Positions 12,365 through 38,685 of a DNA stretch of 64,000 bases are shown here, piece by piece. The DNA comes from Haliotis asinina (lineage: Eukaryota > Mollusca > Gastropoda > Lepetellida > Haliotidae), in assembly GCF_037392515.1 (NCBI RefSeq), contig NC_090287.1, positions 6,369,501 to 6,433,500 on the forward strand, read 5' to 3'. Both the position numbers and the translations under genes were made by a program. Every line of letters begins with the position of its first letter. Within the stretch, counting starts at the first letter, position 1. Under the pieces are notes generated by a model. That model ran no database searches, had not been told where the DNA came from, and was given only the letters and a program-made list of their open reading frames with translations.

Positions 12365-12508
12365 GTAACGTATGTGTTGTGTCACCACTTGTAGTTGTGT
12401 CACGTGTGTTGTGTCACCACTTGTAGTTGTGTCACATATGTGTTGTGTCACCACTTGCAGTTGTGTCACATATGTTTTGTGTCACCACTTGTAGTTGTGT
12501 TACATATG
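12365..12508. repeat. 32-34 bp minisatellite
   Basis: Four tandem copies of a unit containing TGTGTCACCACTTGTAGTTG; unit length varies by two bases between copies. Confidence 0.85.
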
Positions 12509-12700
12509 AGGTGACTATATTGATCTTATAACCTGTAAGTTGGTAGTTTGTGTTATAGCATCTCACCGTGGTGGAATCTTACTCAGAATATCTGTCACTG
12601 GGCCAGATTCGATCTTTTACAGGATGTCGTAAAATGCATATGTGAACAATAGAAAGTATCCACGAATGTTTGACGGTGTCTAAACTTGAAACATGAAACG

Positions 12701-12795
12701 TTTATTGAGGAGATGAACTAGCAAACAAACAAATCTAATCTGGCCAAGTCGGCACGCAAAGAAAGCAAGAAGGAACTAACACCAACATGTTTTAT
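12701..12795 (-). promoter_or_regulatory. Candidate polyadenylation signals for the ligase gene
   Basis: On the minus strand two AATAAA hexamers lie at 12795-12790 and 12706-12701, about 550-650 bp past the ligase stop codon. They are the nearest canonical signals I see. The hexamer alone is weak evidence in AT-rich DNA. Confidence 0.35.
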
Positions 12796-13133
12796 TTCGG
12801 GAGAAAAATCAAGGAATATTAAGAATATCCCCAAGGTTTTCGTTTGTTGAAGAGACTTTTTACGTCTCTTAGCCAGAGCTAATGGGCCTTAGATGCAAAG
12901 GAAAGGTCCTCCTATAGTTAATGGACCTTTACAAACGTTATGGTTCATGAGAGAGGCATGGTACAATATAGGCGCGATACTTTCAAACAATTTTTAGCTT
13001 CCAACTCATCATGAATAAATGTCGTAGATATGTAAAGTAGAATAAACAATATTTACATACAACCCATACCTGCTGTACATTAAAATGTTTTTAACTAAAC
13101 TCGTAAATTCAAAACAATGACAAGTAATCTCAT

Positions 13134-13176
<43 letters not shown>

Positions 13177-13182
13177 CCATCA
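13134..13182. repeat. (ATC)n microsatellite
   Basis: About 14 consecutive ATC/TCA triplets in the presumed 3' UTR or flank of the ligase gene. Confidence 0.9.
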
Positions 13183-13347
13183 TCTCTTTCCTCAAAGTGT
13201 GGATGATTCCATTGATACGAACATCCCATGATCCTGCAAAACGATCTTAGCACTAAGGCGTTCGTAACTTCATTATCTCAACATCTTAACCGTGACTTAC
13301 TCCAGTCGTTCCCTAGGATCATTTTTAGCTGAAGCCAGAACTTCCAG

Positions 13348-27877
<14,530 letters not shown>

Positions 27878-28029
27878 CTTTAAATCTCTCACGTGTACTT
27901 CAGTGGAATGATATATTTCGGAGTTGCCGGGAATTATTCGTTATCGTTTTTTTTTGGTCAGAGTTGTGGCATAATCCGCTTGAGAAACCTGAAGGGGAAA
28001 TGCACAACGCTCACTGACATTGTATAAAG

Positions 28030-28290
28030 GTTATTGTGAAACCACAGACACAGAAACAAAACACGCCAGAAACATTCAACATATTATTTGTTCCGTAACA
28101 CGCCAGACACATTCAACAAAAGATCCGTTCTGTAATACGAGAGAAACATTCAACAAAACAGTGATTCTGTAACACGAGAGAAACATTCAACAGCATATTC
28201 GTTTTGTAATAGGACTGAAGCAAAACGACAGTATCAAAACACACGTTTTCTAACACGACAGAAACATTCAACACAACATCCATTTCATAA
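28030..28290. repeat. 37-bp degenerate minisatellite
   Basis: GAAACATTCAACA recurs at 28069, 28106, 28143 and 28180 and, more diverged, to about 28275. It lies 150-400 bp upstream of the ligase start. Confidence 0.85.
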
Positions 28291-28317
28291 AACGACATAT
28301 GAAAGTGTAGATGTGAA

Positions 28318-28425
28318 ACACTGCCTCTTTACACTGGTGACCCGAGCCCATTGCTGTCCCCCGCTATGATATTGGTGGAACATTGCTGAAAGCGGCGTAA
28401 AACCATACTCACTCATTTACACTGA
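28318..28425 (+). repeat. SINE tail fragment, tRNA-headed family
   Basis: GAGCCCATTGCTGTCCCCCG, GCTGAAAGCGGCGTAAAACC and ACTCACTC, flanked by short TTTACACTG copies that look like a target duplication. Confidence 0.8.
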
Positions 28426-28433
28426 TGTCCTTC

Positions 28434-28481
28434 AGTGAGAGAGAGAGATAGAGAGATAGATAAATAGACAGAGAGAGAGAA

Positions 28482-28549
<68 letters not shown>
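28434..28549. repeat. (GA)n microsatellite
   Basis: GA-rich tract, interrupted in its first half and perfect in its second, upstream of the ligase gene. Confidence 0.95.
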
Positions 28550-28553
<4 letters not shown>

Positions 28554-29029
28554 TCACATACCTAAAAGTTTATTCCTGTCCAATGTAAGAATGCACGACA
28601 TAGATGGCGCTCATGCCTCTCCCCTTTGACCCCAGGCCACACCCACCCCTCAGTCTCTACCTCCATCACACGTGATCACAGAGCCCTACAACCGGTTCTG
28701 ACCGTAGATAACCAATACCTCATTACCTTATTGAGACTTGCATGGCAAACGTTATTGATAGTGCATTCAAATGGCACGTTGAACGACTCGACACACAAAC
28801 AGTAATTGCTTTTTAAGCAGGTACGTTATCAAAATGGTTAATTTGTGACCATTTATTGACAATTTCGAGCAACTGTTTGACTCTGTATATTGTGTATCAA
28901 TTAGAACCGTCAGCATTGATGGCACATTTATTGAACATTCTGATATTGGCGAGTGCGTATACAAAAGTATACAAAACATCAGTTTGAAGACAAATAGTAT
29001 TTCGACATCAATACGCATTCGCAAACTCC

Positions 29030-31480
29030 AGGGAAAATGATGATGACATATCTACAACTGACATATTTTATTGGGCATAAGTCCCACATGTTGTGGATAG
29101 TTTACCACAACATATACATGCTGACGGACATTATACTCAAAGGAAAAATAAACCGTGCTTCTAGGTTTTCGAAAAATTTGAAAATTACAATAAATTTTAA
29201 TTAAATCAAATTATCAAAAGGAATCTTCTGATGTCATATACATGTTGTATGTATTAGGGTGTTATGGTGAAATTTGTATAATTTGTATAAACATGCATTC
29301 AGTGCCTGAGACTGGAAAATTTGGGGGTGAGGGTGCAATATATAAAAATACCCAAAGCATTTATCAATGCAAAACAAAAACTGGAAATTTCTCTACATTT
29401 TCCGATGTTAAACATTATCACCTAAACTAATCTGTAGACATGTAGTATTATCTTACATCAGTTACGTTCTCAAAATTGCATTGCTGGTCTTCTCGCATCA
29501 AAACAATGTATCTTTATTGTTATTGTTATTATTACGCCGTTTATACTATGTGTGTAGGTTGTATGTGGTAACCTCGAACCACAGTCCTCGTGATCTGCAA
29601 TTATCTATCAGCTTTGCATCAACCTGACATACATAGGCGAGCGGATATTTTTGGATAGTAGCTGTTGATTTAATTGTTTTTATTCTATCAGTAAACCCTT
29701 GAGGATACAGTCTTAACTTTCGAAAACTGAAAATCATATAAATATTATGCTTAATTGAATAATAAATCTGTTAATATACTGAGGGAAACTAATAAGGGAA
29801 CATCAGTTCCAGGCAGTGTTCCTTTGTTTGTTTTCAAATTCTCACAAGCAGTGAATACAAGTGTGCTTTCATGTGTTCTCTTATTTGTTTATCTCAGTAT
29901 ATATGTGTGCATTTTTTCCCTTTATTTAGATAGGACTGGAGTTTTATTTTGATCACCCAGTAACGGAATGAAGACGTTTATTCAGTATAAAAACCACAGG
30001 CCCATGTACATTACATAACAAACACAGAACATACATACAGCCTGGTATGGTAACCCGTGAACATGGACTGTGGCCCTACCGAGCTATTCGGAAACCTTCG
30101 CATTGTTTACTTTTAGTGAAAGAAAAGTTAGACGTAATGGAGGTTACACAATAGAAGACATTCACCACGGAAACGGGATACGAACTGTTCGGCTGAGTGA
30201 CACTTCATGGCATGTGCAACACAAAAAGTCTTGGAGGCACCTTAGTTAAAATTAAGAGGTTTAGTGAGAGAGTAGTGAGAGAGAGTGAAGCTGATTTCAA
30301 GAGCATCACGTTGACCTTATCTCCGTCCATAAGAGACTTGCTTCTATTGGAGGTGAGTACTCTCATCTTCAGTATATGGCACTTCATGTCAAAGGCCGTG
30401 TCTAACTATGTCTGGAAATTAAGTACTAGTGACGGACAGGGGAAACATGGTCCTATGTATTGCTTCTAACTAATGGCGGGTGGTAACGGGTCACCCAAAT
30501 ATGACATATCCTCGGGTTCCCGCTTAACTGCCAAGTCACGTGAATCCGACCCCTTTAAAGAAATGCCCCCATCTAAGCACTCGGGGTACTGAGGCCAACT
30601 GTTCGACAACTGTTGACGCCTCTCGAACCAATTCTGGGAAGTCACTCTGCCATGCCCAGAGAAAGCTAATGGGTGCAACTAAAATGGGATGGGTAATGCG
30701 ATTCTACAATTCGAAATCATGGACTGAACTGATACAAGTGTGGTCTATTACGTGTAAAACACAGCATATGTTAAATTAGAAAATTGGAGAACATTCGATA
30801 CTATGAAGTAAAGCAAGTTAATTATTTCGGACTACCCACATGGTCACGTGGCACCTAATTTGCTACAGCTATGTTCTTTGGCCATTGGGAATTGCCAAAA
30901 TAAGTATTAGACACTATGTATGACTGTCCGAAAATACATTTTGAACAATCCAATTGTACAATGTAGAGCGAAATATTTCACCTGAGAGATAAATTCCGCC
31001 TGATTAAAAGAATGGGGGCGTTTGCGTCTTCAGCTAAAAGCAAAAGGCATTCCATACGCTACTGATAAATAATGTTTAAAAATAATAACCCTTAAAATCC
31101 GTGTTGGGGGGGGGGGGGACGTTGACTGAGTAAAATAATGGTTAAGACATAGTAACACTACAACTTACCCATTTGATGTCATATTTGAAACTCGATCACA
31201 GTTCTGAACACAGACGGACAAATATGAAAACGCACCTTGTGTTCCCGCGCTTGTTCATCATACACCGGACACTGCTTTTATTAGAGACTTCTGTATTTCA
31301 TTCTTAGATTACAACATATTTTGGCAGTAAGATTATCCATAAGGCGTTGAAAAGTTTATATCAAGTCTGTATATTACGAAATTAGTAATACTGAATACAC
31401 ATATCGAAAACAGTCAAAGCCGAAAGATTGTCCATGAATATGTTTAAACGGCGTCAGTCATTATCTTAATGTTTGTACTT
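29030..31480. other. Intergenic, no gene seen
   Basis: AT-rich, with a G homopolymer near 31104-31118. A minus-strand frame at 30678-30466 reads somewhat protein-like (it contains VKREPEDMSYLGD) but has no partner exons or known domain. Confidence 0.45.
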
Positions 31481-31499
31481 TTACCCTTACATTCAGTTA

Positions 31500-31843
31500 A
31501 TGATTGAATTAATAATTGAATGTATGACATGACGTACGAATGTTACGTATTGTACAACCTGTACGTATACAACAGTGTATTGTATTACATAATTGTATTG
31601 TATGTTATTGTATTGTTTGCAGTGCGTTGACTGGTATTGTATGCAGGGTAGCTGTATGTATTTCTGTGCATATATATGTGTATGTATATATCTGTTTGTA
31701 ATATATGTCATATAGTTGTATGTATATATCTGTATGTGTATATGTCATATAGTTGTATGTATATATCTGTATGTGTATATGCGCGTATGTAATGTGAAAT
31801 GTGTTTTTGTATGTATGTATGTATGTATGTGTGTGTGCGTGTG

Positions 31844-31879
<36 letters not shown>

Positions 31880-31885
31880 TGTAAG
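31500..31885. repeat. TA/TG-rich low-complexity region ending in (TGCG)n
   Basis: TGTATGTATAT-type repeats, then (GTAT)n near 31808-31830 and about ten TGCG units at 31840-31882. Alternating purine-pyrimidine character. Confidence 0.9.
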
Positions 31886-33050
31886 GGTGGGACAGGTAAT
31901 CCGGATACCCGTCCCAGTCCCCTGGTCTGTTATGATCAAATGAATAATAGGTGTTTTGTACGTGGTTAAGATATTGAAAAACCCGAACTCTGGGCTGAAG
32001 AATATATTGCCATTCGTAACGAATTTGAAGGAATTAACTTAACGGGTATCAAGGTAGGGTCGGTTAATAGTGGGTGTGGTATAAAATTTGGACCCGTCTC
32101 TGTCCTATGTTGGAGGTAGAGGATTGGGGTGAGAGAGGACATATTTCTTGGTCATTGATTTACATTTCTTTCTGAGACAGGAATGGCCAGGTTCCGGCCT
32201 CAGGAGATAGGTAATGTTTTGCGACCATTACATAGTTGAAAGGTTATTAACAGAGAATTTCACAAAGTTCCAAGGGCTCCGCCCAAAAATATGAAAAGGT
32301 GGTCAGTACGTATTAAACAAGGCTAGAAGAACAAACACAAGTGATCTTATTCATTTAGAGGACCAGTATAACTTTTACTGTAACATTTTACTAAAACAGT
32401 CAAACCAAGTCCAATCTAAACTAAGAAATGAAAATGAAGATCATTTGAAGCAGGGCTAACGAGAAAGTCACACTAACAACCACGCACTTGTTTTCAAAAA
32501 CAAACATGTATATTTACCTTTGAACTGCGTTTACATCCGACTGATATCTTCTTATTCTCCAACTTCATCAGTGTCTCGACAAAAATAGTCTCCGTTGTCA
32601 CGTGACGGATGACGTTCGTGGTCACGTGACGTCGTTAGACAGTTGAAAGCTGGAGTCTGTGCTGGTGCCATGTGTGGTTTGGGAGGGTTGATGACTCCTC
32701 AGCCATTTGTCCCTCAAGCCAATAATAGTCGCTGTTCCACTGGAAATTGGATATTAGATAAGGTTTGCAATTTGAAGTTTAATGTGTTTAAAGGTTATTG
32801 TTGTATAACTGACTGATTTTAAGTTCAGAAACATGGCACTGTTCTAGTGGATTGGGTACTTGTAACATACTGGCATAGAGTGTTGTATTTGGCTATTGAA
32901 GTTACATACTGCATGTGTATAACACCTGTATTGTTCTGTTTCATTAATGGCACCGTGTTCAAACAGTTGGTGCGACTGATATACCTGATCTATGTCATTG
33001 TGGGCTGGTAGTAACATATGATTACTCACGAGTAATGTAAGTCATGTAAG
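31886..33050. other. Intergenic, no gene seen
   Basis: No recognisable coding or repeat structure apart from short AT-rich runs. Confidence 0.5.
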
Positions 33051-33059
33051 AGTAATTAT

Positions 33060-33430
33060 TGTAAGAGAGGTGTTCTGTGCAGCCACATGATGTCCTCAGA
33101 GCGTACCACAGAGTGATGCTCCACGTAATAACAGAGTGATATTACCATGTAAGTCATGTGAGAATGATGTTCCACATAATAACAGAGTGATGTTACCATG
33201 TAAATAATGTGAGAGTGATGTTCCATGTAACCGCATAATATTTCCATGTAATTGCAGAGTGATGTACCCATGTAACCACAGAAAGGTATCTCCATGTAAT
33301 TACAGAGTGATGTTCCCATGTAACAACAGAGTGATATTTCCATGTAATTACAGAGTGATGTTCCCATGTAACAACAGAGTGATCTTCCTTCCAACAACAG
33401 AATGAGGTTCCCATGTAACCATTGAGTTAT
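33060..33430. repeat. 24-bp minisatellite with alternating subunits
   Basis: Tandem units such as AGAGTGATGTTCCCATGTAA plus CAAC, alternating with CCATGTAATTAC variants. The left part (33060-33240) is more diverged. The multiple-of-three period keeps minus-strand frames open (MGTSLCNY/MEISLCCY pattern); no sign that they are expressed. Confidence 0.9.
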
Positions 33431-33582
33431 TTTCCCATGTCTGCCTGCTTCCGGACACATTATCTCAAAACACTTGGAAGTCTTGGGTTAAGCAGTCTCG
33501 GCACTGTTTGTCAACATTCATATCGTTTGTCTTCCGCTTTCAGCAATATGTGTACCTGTGTTGTCACTTCCACCCGTGAATC

Positions 33583-33850
33583 GACCCGTGAAGGTCCCGG
33601 GGTTAAATAGGCCTTCAGCAACCCATGCTTGCCATAAAAGGCGACGCAGCTTGTCGTAAGAGGCGACTAACGGGATCGGGTGGTCAGGCTCGCTGACTTG
33701 GTTGACGCATGTCATCGGTTCCCAATTGCGCAGATCGATGCTCATGTTGTTGATCACTGGATTGTCTGGTCCAGACTCGATTATTTACAGACCATATAGC
33801 TGTAATATTGCTGAGTGCGGCGTAAAACTAAACTCACTCACTCACTCACT
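33583..33850 (+). repeat. Full-length long-head SINE with 13-bp target duplication
   Basis: 268 bp from GACCCGTGAAGGTCCCGGGG to the tail AAACTAAACTCACTCACTCA. Flanked by CCACCCGTGAATC at 33570-33582 and 33851-33863. These intact target duplications fix the element's ends and show insertion by retroposition. Confidence 0.95.
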
Positions 33851-34334
33851 CCACCCGTGAATCAGGCTTTAATATAAAACAATCAAGTGAATCATATTGT
33901 TTATGCTTACCTCAACATCTCCAAATCATGTTAATCATTCATTTTTGAAGCAATACAATGTAACTTATTTTGAAATACTGACCACGATCACGATCTGTAA
34001 CACGGCTTTCTAATGGTGTTGAAATAGGGACCTACGCATCGCAGCCTTTGTCTGAATGAACATGAAATAGACAGCACATGCTGCACTCTGCCACGTTGAG
34101 AGTCACTATTCACCATTAATTACAACGCACAATCAATGATTGTAAACACGTATGCCCAGCTGGGCATGTTAATTGTTAACTCGATTCCCATTGCCGTGTT
34201 CAGTTATTGTAGCACGGTATGAATACTGTGTAGACAGTCATTGTATATGAAATGTGAAAAGATACTTCCCATGGAGCTACAGTTATATGTACCATAATGT
34301 ACCATATTGTACATATGTCATGTATTGCTAATTC

Positions 34335-34450
34335 TATGCCCATGCTGTTGATTACTGGATTATTTGGTCCAGATTCCATTCTTTACACACCACCACCACA
34401 TAGCTGAAATATTGCTTATGGCGGCGTTCAGCAACAAATCAACCAACCAA
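34335..34450 (+). repeat. Degenerate SINE, long-head family 3' part
   Basis: CCCATGCTGTTGATTACTGG, TTTGGTCCAGATT, TTTACACACC and AGCTGAAATATTGCTTATGG, ending in diverged AACCAACCAAACAACC instead of ACTC repeats. Confidence 0.75.
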
Positions 34451-35755
34451 ACAACCAACCACGCTAACGATTCATTGTCTGTATTACCTCCAGTAGGCAG
34501 ATTACACTTCGGGGAATGTTCAGACTATGCCTTAGAGCAACAGGTACACATGTACGGCATGTACACGACATGCTATAGTTGGGGTGGAGGAAAGAGACGG
34601 GTATCAACCATGCACCCGATGTAAACGTGATGACTGTGGTGCAGGATATGGGATTTGTGGTACCGCACTGTCTGTTCTCATATTTCTGCTGTAATAGAGT
34701 GAGTGAGTATGGTTGCATGCCGCTTTTAGCAATACTGCAAAATAAAATGTCCTTCACTCCCTGGGCCAATCTGGGTAATTTAAACCGAAGTTTCTCCATG
34801 ACAAGTGAACGCGTTTAACACTTGGCTCTCTGCCGTCATGAAGGATGCTGTACACCTTTGTTACAAACGATGAAAGCGGGGATTGACTTGATTTGGGTTT
34901 GGCTTCTGCGGTACCATCTTTTGTGTACCAATTGCAAACGCTAAAGATGGTTTCACATGACATATTAGGGCACACCTGAAAGCGAAAACAGTCCCGACTC
35001 AGTGGCAGTTGTCCTTGAAGGCAGCAATATATTGATAATCAAGCCTCATAGAACTGTAGTAGGTGATCTCTTAGGGAGTTCTCAAAAGACATGGAAAGAT
35101 TTCTTTCTGTCTGAAAGACGTGACATTATTACTCTATTTGAAGCTTTCAAAACTTATTGAGATCAGAATGCATACAGTCTGGGCATACCAGGAAGTGAAC
35201 CCATGTGCATGCAAAAGAATGTGTTGTTTTTTATTCAAAGACAGATGTTACACTGGAACTGATAATATGGAATGTCAATTTGATGACATTAAAAAGCCAG
35301 CTAAATCGTTAGCCTGTTGCTTTAATTATGTGTCTGTTTCTGTCAGATCATTGTATATGTGTTACAGTCAAAAGTTCTTAAACAGCTAAAAAGCCATGTG
35401 TGAATCTTTCTGTTTGATACTGTTATGGTTAATAATTTGCCGTGACAACAGGTATAAGAAATCCCATCGGAACCAGCAAAATATAATACAGACAAGTCTA
35501 AAATATTCAATATGTTTGTACTGAACAGAGAGCAAGATACACAGATTCACAATGGCGGTTTCATGTACAATACAAGTCTTGGTTTGAAGGTGAGAAACAG
35601 TAATACTGAATGTAACACGGCGAGCGGTCAGGCAGCGGTCATAAAGGTCGAGCGTTGACAGAGGCAGACAGTTTGATGTACTCCAGTTATCCGAGTATGT
35701 GTCCTGAAGACATAGTGTCTATTTCTCAATAAATAATTTCTTTGATGATTGTCAA
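34451..35755. other. Intergenic, no gene seen; possible 3' part of the Gypsy element at its right end
   Basis: No domain recognised. Sequence between about 35500 and 35755 could belong to the 3' flank of the Gypsy-type element that reads leftwards from 38071, but no LTR pair can be established. Confidence 0.4.
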
Positions 35756-35759
35756 ATTT

Positions 35760-36733
35760 CCTAGAAAATAACAACTGGATGTTCAGTTCCTGAATCATCC
35801 TCTTGAATCAGGACAGCACCTGCACCTACATCACTTGCATCAGTTTGCAACTTCATTGCTTTCTCAAAATTAGGTGCCTGCAATACTGGAGAATTCATGA
35901 CTATGACTTTTTCAAATGCAGTCTGACAACTGCTATTCCACTGAAATTTTACCTTTTCCCCAGAAGGTTGGTAAGTGGTAAGACAACATCTGAGACATTT
36001 TTGACAAAATTTTCTGTAATAGCCTGCCATACCCAAGAATCTTATGAGTTCTCTCTTAGACTTAGGTACTGAAAAATGTGCAATTGCTTCAACTTTAGCC
36101 TGAACTGGCTGTACCTAGCCCCAAAATATGCCCTAAAAATTCAACTTGTGCCTTCCCAAATTCACACTTGGCTAGATTCACAGTCAGTTTTGCTTCAGAA
36201 GTCTTTCGAAGAAAGCACGAGTTCTTTTCAGATGGTATTCCCACTCCATGTCATAACTGATGACATGATCCATGTAAGCCTCAACTCTGTCAAGACCAGA
36301 TGTCACATTGTTGACGAGCCCCTGGAATGTCGCTGGTGCATTCTTCAGACCAAACAGCATCACTTTGTATTGATACAGTCCATCTGGTGTAGCAAATGCC
36401 GATATTGTCTTTGCAATCTTTGGAATCTGCCAGAAGCTCTTCAGTATTCAGTAAGTCCAACACAGTTATATATAGAGCTTGACCAATGCCATAAATGCAA
36501 GCGTCCACTCTCGGAATTGGATATGAGTCAGTTCGTGAGGGTGCAGTTACAGCTTTCATGTCAGCACTGGAGCGCCAACCACCTCCACCATTCTTCGGCA
36601 CAAGAACACATGGTGAACTATACAGACTGTCACTGGGTTCCATAATGTCATTGCCCAGCATGTATTTCACTTCCTTCCACAGGTCATCAAATTTCACATT
36701 GCTAACACCACCATCCATGTTCGCCGTTGTCAT
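35760..36733 (-). pseudogene. Gypsy-type reverse transcriptase and RNase H start
   Basis: Begins 36733 with KFDDLWKEVKYMLGNDIMEP and follows the usual block order to the RNase H start. The catalytic box reads YMDH (tac atg gat cat, 36276-36265) instead of YMDD or YLDD, so one of the two essential aspartates is missing. At least three frameshifts. The stretch of RNase H after HPVVIF (SRKFDNHQRNY) is in another frame and then fades. Confidence 0.88.
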
Positions 36734-37149
36734 TAGTACAATCGGTAACTGGGGAGAGTGTGGAAATACAATTGAGATGTTTGGTTTCTAACCTGTCATG
36801 ATATTTCTTAATCATGTTTACATGACACAACCTCTTTTGTTTAAGACGGCCAAGCGTCGAGACGAGATAGGCTGTGTCGATAACCTTTTTGTCAACAGCA
36901 TATGGACCTTGATATCTTGCTCTCTGTGGTTGACCAGGAATGGGAAGTAAAACTAACACTTTCTCACCACAAGTGAAAGTTGTTTTTTTTCTGGCCAACT
37001 CACTTGCTTTTCAAAGTCTGTCTCGAAATGTAGACACATAGTCTAAAGGACTTCGGGACTGTCGTTGTGTCATTGTTCTTTTAAATGTGACCAAATACAA
37101 GCTCAAAGGGGCAAAAACCATAAACCAGTTTTCTGAACTGACTCTCTGA

Positions 37150-38071
37150 CAGCAAACAATAACAAATGCACACCCTCATCCCAATCTTTCTCTGTCTCAA
37201 AACAGTAAGTTTTGATCATATTCTTCAAAGTTTGATGAAATCTCTCAAAGCTCCTGCGATTCTGGATGATATGCACTAGACTTAACTTGCTTAATACCTA
37301 ACTGGTACATAGCTTGTTGAAACACCTTAGACATTGAGCCTTGGTCAGTCTGAACAACACCTGGCAACCAAACTAAGGTGAAACACTTGATCAAAGCCTT
37401 CACAATCACAGGAGCAACAATCCTTCGAAGTGGAATTGCTCCAGGAAATCTGGTAGAAGCAAACATAATAGTGAGTAAATACTGATTACCAGACTTTGTC
37501 TTAGGTAGTGGACCAACACAATCAATAATAACTCCACTGAAAGGTTTCTCAAAAGGTTTTAAGGGAGCTGAACGAATCTTCTGATTTGGTGTTCAAACAA
37601 TTTGGCATGCATGACAGGTCTTACAAAATTCAAACACATCTTGTCTCAAACTGGGTCAAAGGAAATGTGCAAAAAATTTCTCACAAGTTTTGCTTACTCC
37701 CAGATGAGCTGCCATGGGACTTTCATGTGCCATTGAAAGTATACATGTTTCTGAAACACTTTCGGTTTCCATTCATCCTCCGCAGGAACATCCGGCGACC
37801 TATATTTCCCCATCAGAACACCATCCTTCTGGTAATAACAAACTGGAACCTTGCTTACCTCTTCAAAAGAAAGAGCCTTACTAGCCAACTTCTGCACTTC
37901 AACATCCTCACTCTGTGCACTAATAAGCTGCTCTCTGGAAAGAATGTGATCACCACCTGACAAACTATCAGACTTATCAAAAAGACTTGAAGAGCTGCTA
38001 CTCTTTGATGATAAGTCATAGGTCTCTACCCCTCGTGACAATACAGATAAGGATCGCGTCACGCGTAACAC
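37150..38071 (-). pseudogene. Gypsy-type integrase, N-terminal and core regions
   Basis: The linker/N-terminal part runs in one frame to about 37694; the HHCC-type zinc region (near 37700-37600, CKTCHACQ) and the core continue in shifted frames. Core motifs: VDCVGPLPKTKSGNQYLLTI-like around 37530-37475, TDQG near 37350, and YHPESQ near 37255 before the frame breaks in front of ERFHQTLKNM. A Glu between the last two blocks cannot be assigned securely. Confidence 0.8.
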
Positions 38072-38172
38072 TGGTTACAGTGTGTTAAGCCCATTTCTGG
38101 TGTCCCCCGCCGTGATGTTGCTTGAATAGTGCTAAAAGCGGCGTAAAACTACACTCACCCTCTCAGTCACTC
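38072..38172 (+). repeat. SINE tail fragment, tRNA-headed family
   Basis: GTTAAGCCCATTTCTGGTGT, CCCCCGCCGTGATGTTGCTT, AAAGCGGCGTAAAACTACAC and a diverged ACTC tail. It abuts the 5' end of the Gypsy-type fragment and may have cut it. Confidence 0.85.
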
Positions 38173-38685
38173 ACGATAAGAATCTGAGGTCCAGACCGTA
38201 CGATATAGTCTAAGTATCTGATGGATAACAATACATAAGATTGATAAGTCTAAGTATCTGTTGAAAAAATACATTTGGACTTGAGGAACAAGAGCGTTAA
38301 CAGTTCCACAATTAGGGCAGGCGTGATAACAAGACTTACAAGATGTTTTTGACGCACTTAGTTTTCTCCAGGGATCAGCTAGCTGGGGTGCAATAATATA
38401 ACAGCGTCAATCTTATACACCATAGAGCCTCCTATACACAAGCCTGCAGTTCCCTTCTGATATTATTCACTTCGACTTCAAATTATCCCTTGATGAGTAA
38501 CACGTGTTGGTAGAGTTTCTTGACAAAACACATTATTGAAATATTGAAATCTTACTGCAAACTGCCAACACAGGATAGAACCTAGAACGACATTGTAAGA
38601 AGTGGTCAAGCCGTGGAAGAAAATCTTGCAGTTATCACCTTGCACCCGAAACAAGATTTGAATGTGGATTTTACGAGCACCTCAT

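Larger units (their letters stand above)
10641..13347. other. Intergenic region between two convergent genes
   Basis: Separates the stop of the secreted-protein gene (10640) from the stop of the ligase gene (13348, minus strand), so it should hold both 3' UTRs. It carries an (AC)n tract and several minisatellites listed separately. No coding exon is recognisable. Confidence 0.6.
35720..38071 (-). mobile_element. Gypsy-type pol fragment with integrase upstream of reverse transcriptase (Gmr1-like)
   Basis: Read on the minus strand, high to low: integrase N-terminal region 38071-37600 (LSREQLISAQSEDVEVQKLA, then AHESPMAAHLG-like), integrase core 37500-37150 (FPGAIPLRRIVAPVIVKALI, VVQTDQGS, SSAYHPESQ), integrase C-terminal region 36998-36750 (GEKVLVLLPIPGQPQRARYQ, CHVNMIKKYHDRL), then reverse transcriptase 36733-36050 (SLYSSPCVLVPKNGGG, DSYPIPRVDA, FGLKNAPATFQ, KCEFGKAQVEFLGH, RFLGMAGYYRKFC), then the start of RNase H to about 35720 (QTDASDVGAGAVLIQ, HPVVIF). 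Most Gypsy elements put integrase last; integrase first is the hallmark of the Gmr1 group. Several frameshifts. Gag, protease, most of RNase H and both LTRs are not identified. A SINE tail abuts the upstream end. Confidence 0.85.

Noticed and set aside
30466..30678. Minus-strand frame containing VKREPEDMSYLGD
   Set aside because: Looks protein-like, but there is no recognised domain, no adjoining exon and no clear splice sites.
36076..36645. 189-codon plus-strand frame
   Set aside because: Antisense shadow of the Gypsy reverse transcriptase on the minus strand.
35720..38071. Copia-type element, because integrase comes first
   Set aside because: The integrase and RT blocks (VPK, FLGMAGYYRKFC, DASDVGAGAV, LLPIPG, CHVNMIKKYH) are of Ty3/Gypsy type, so an integrase-first Gypsy group fits better.
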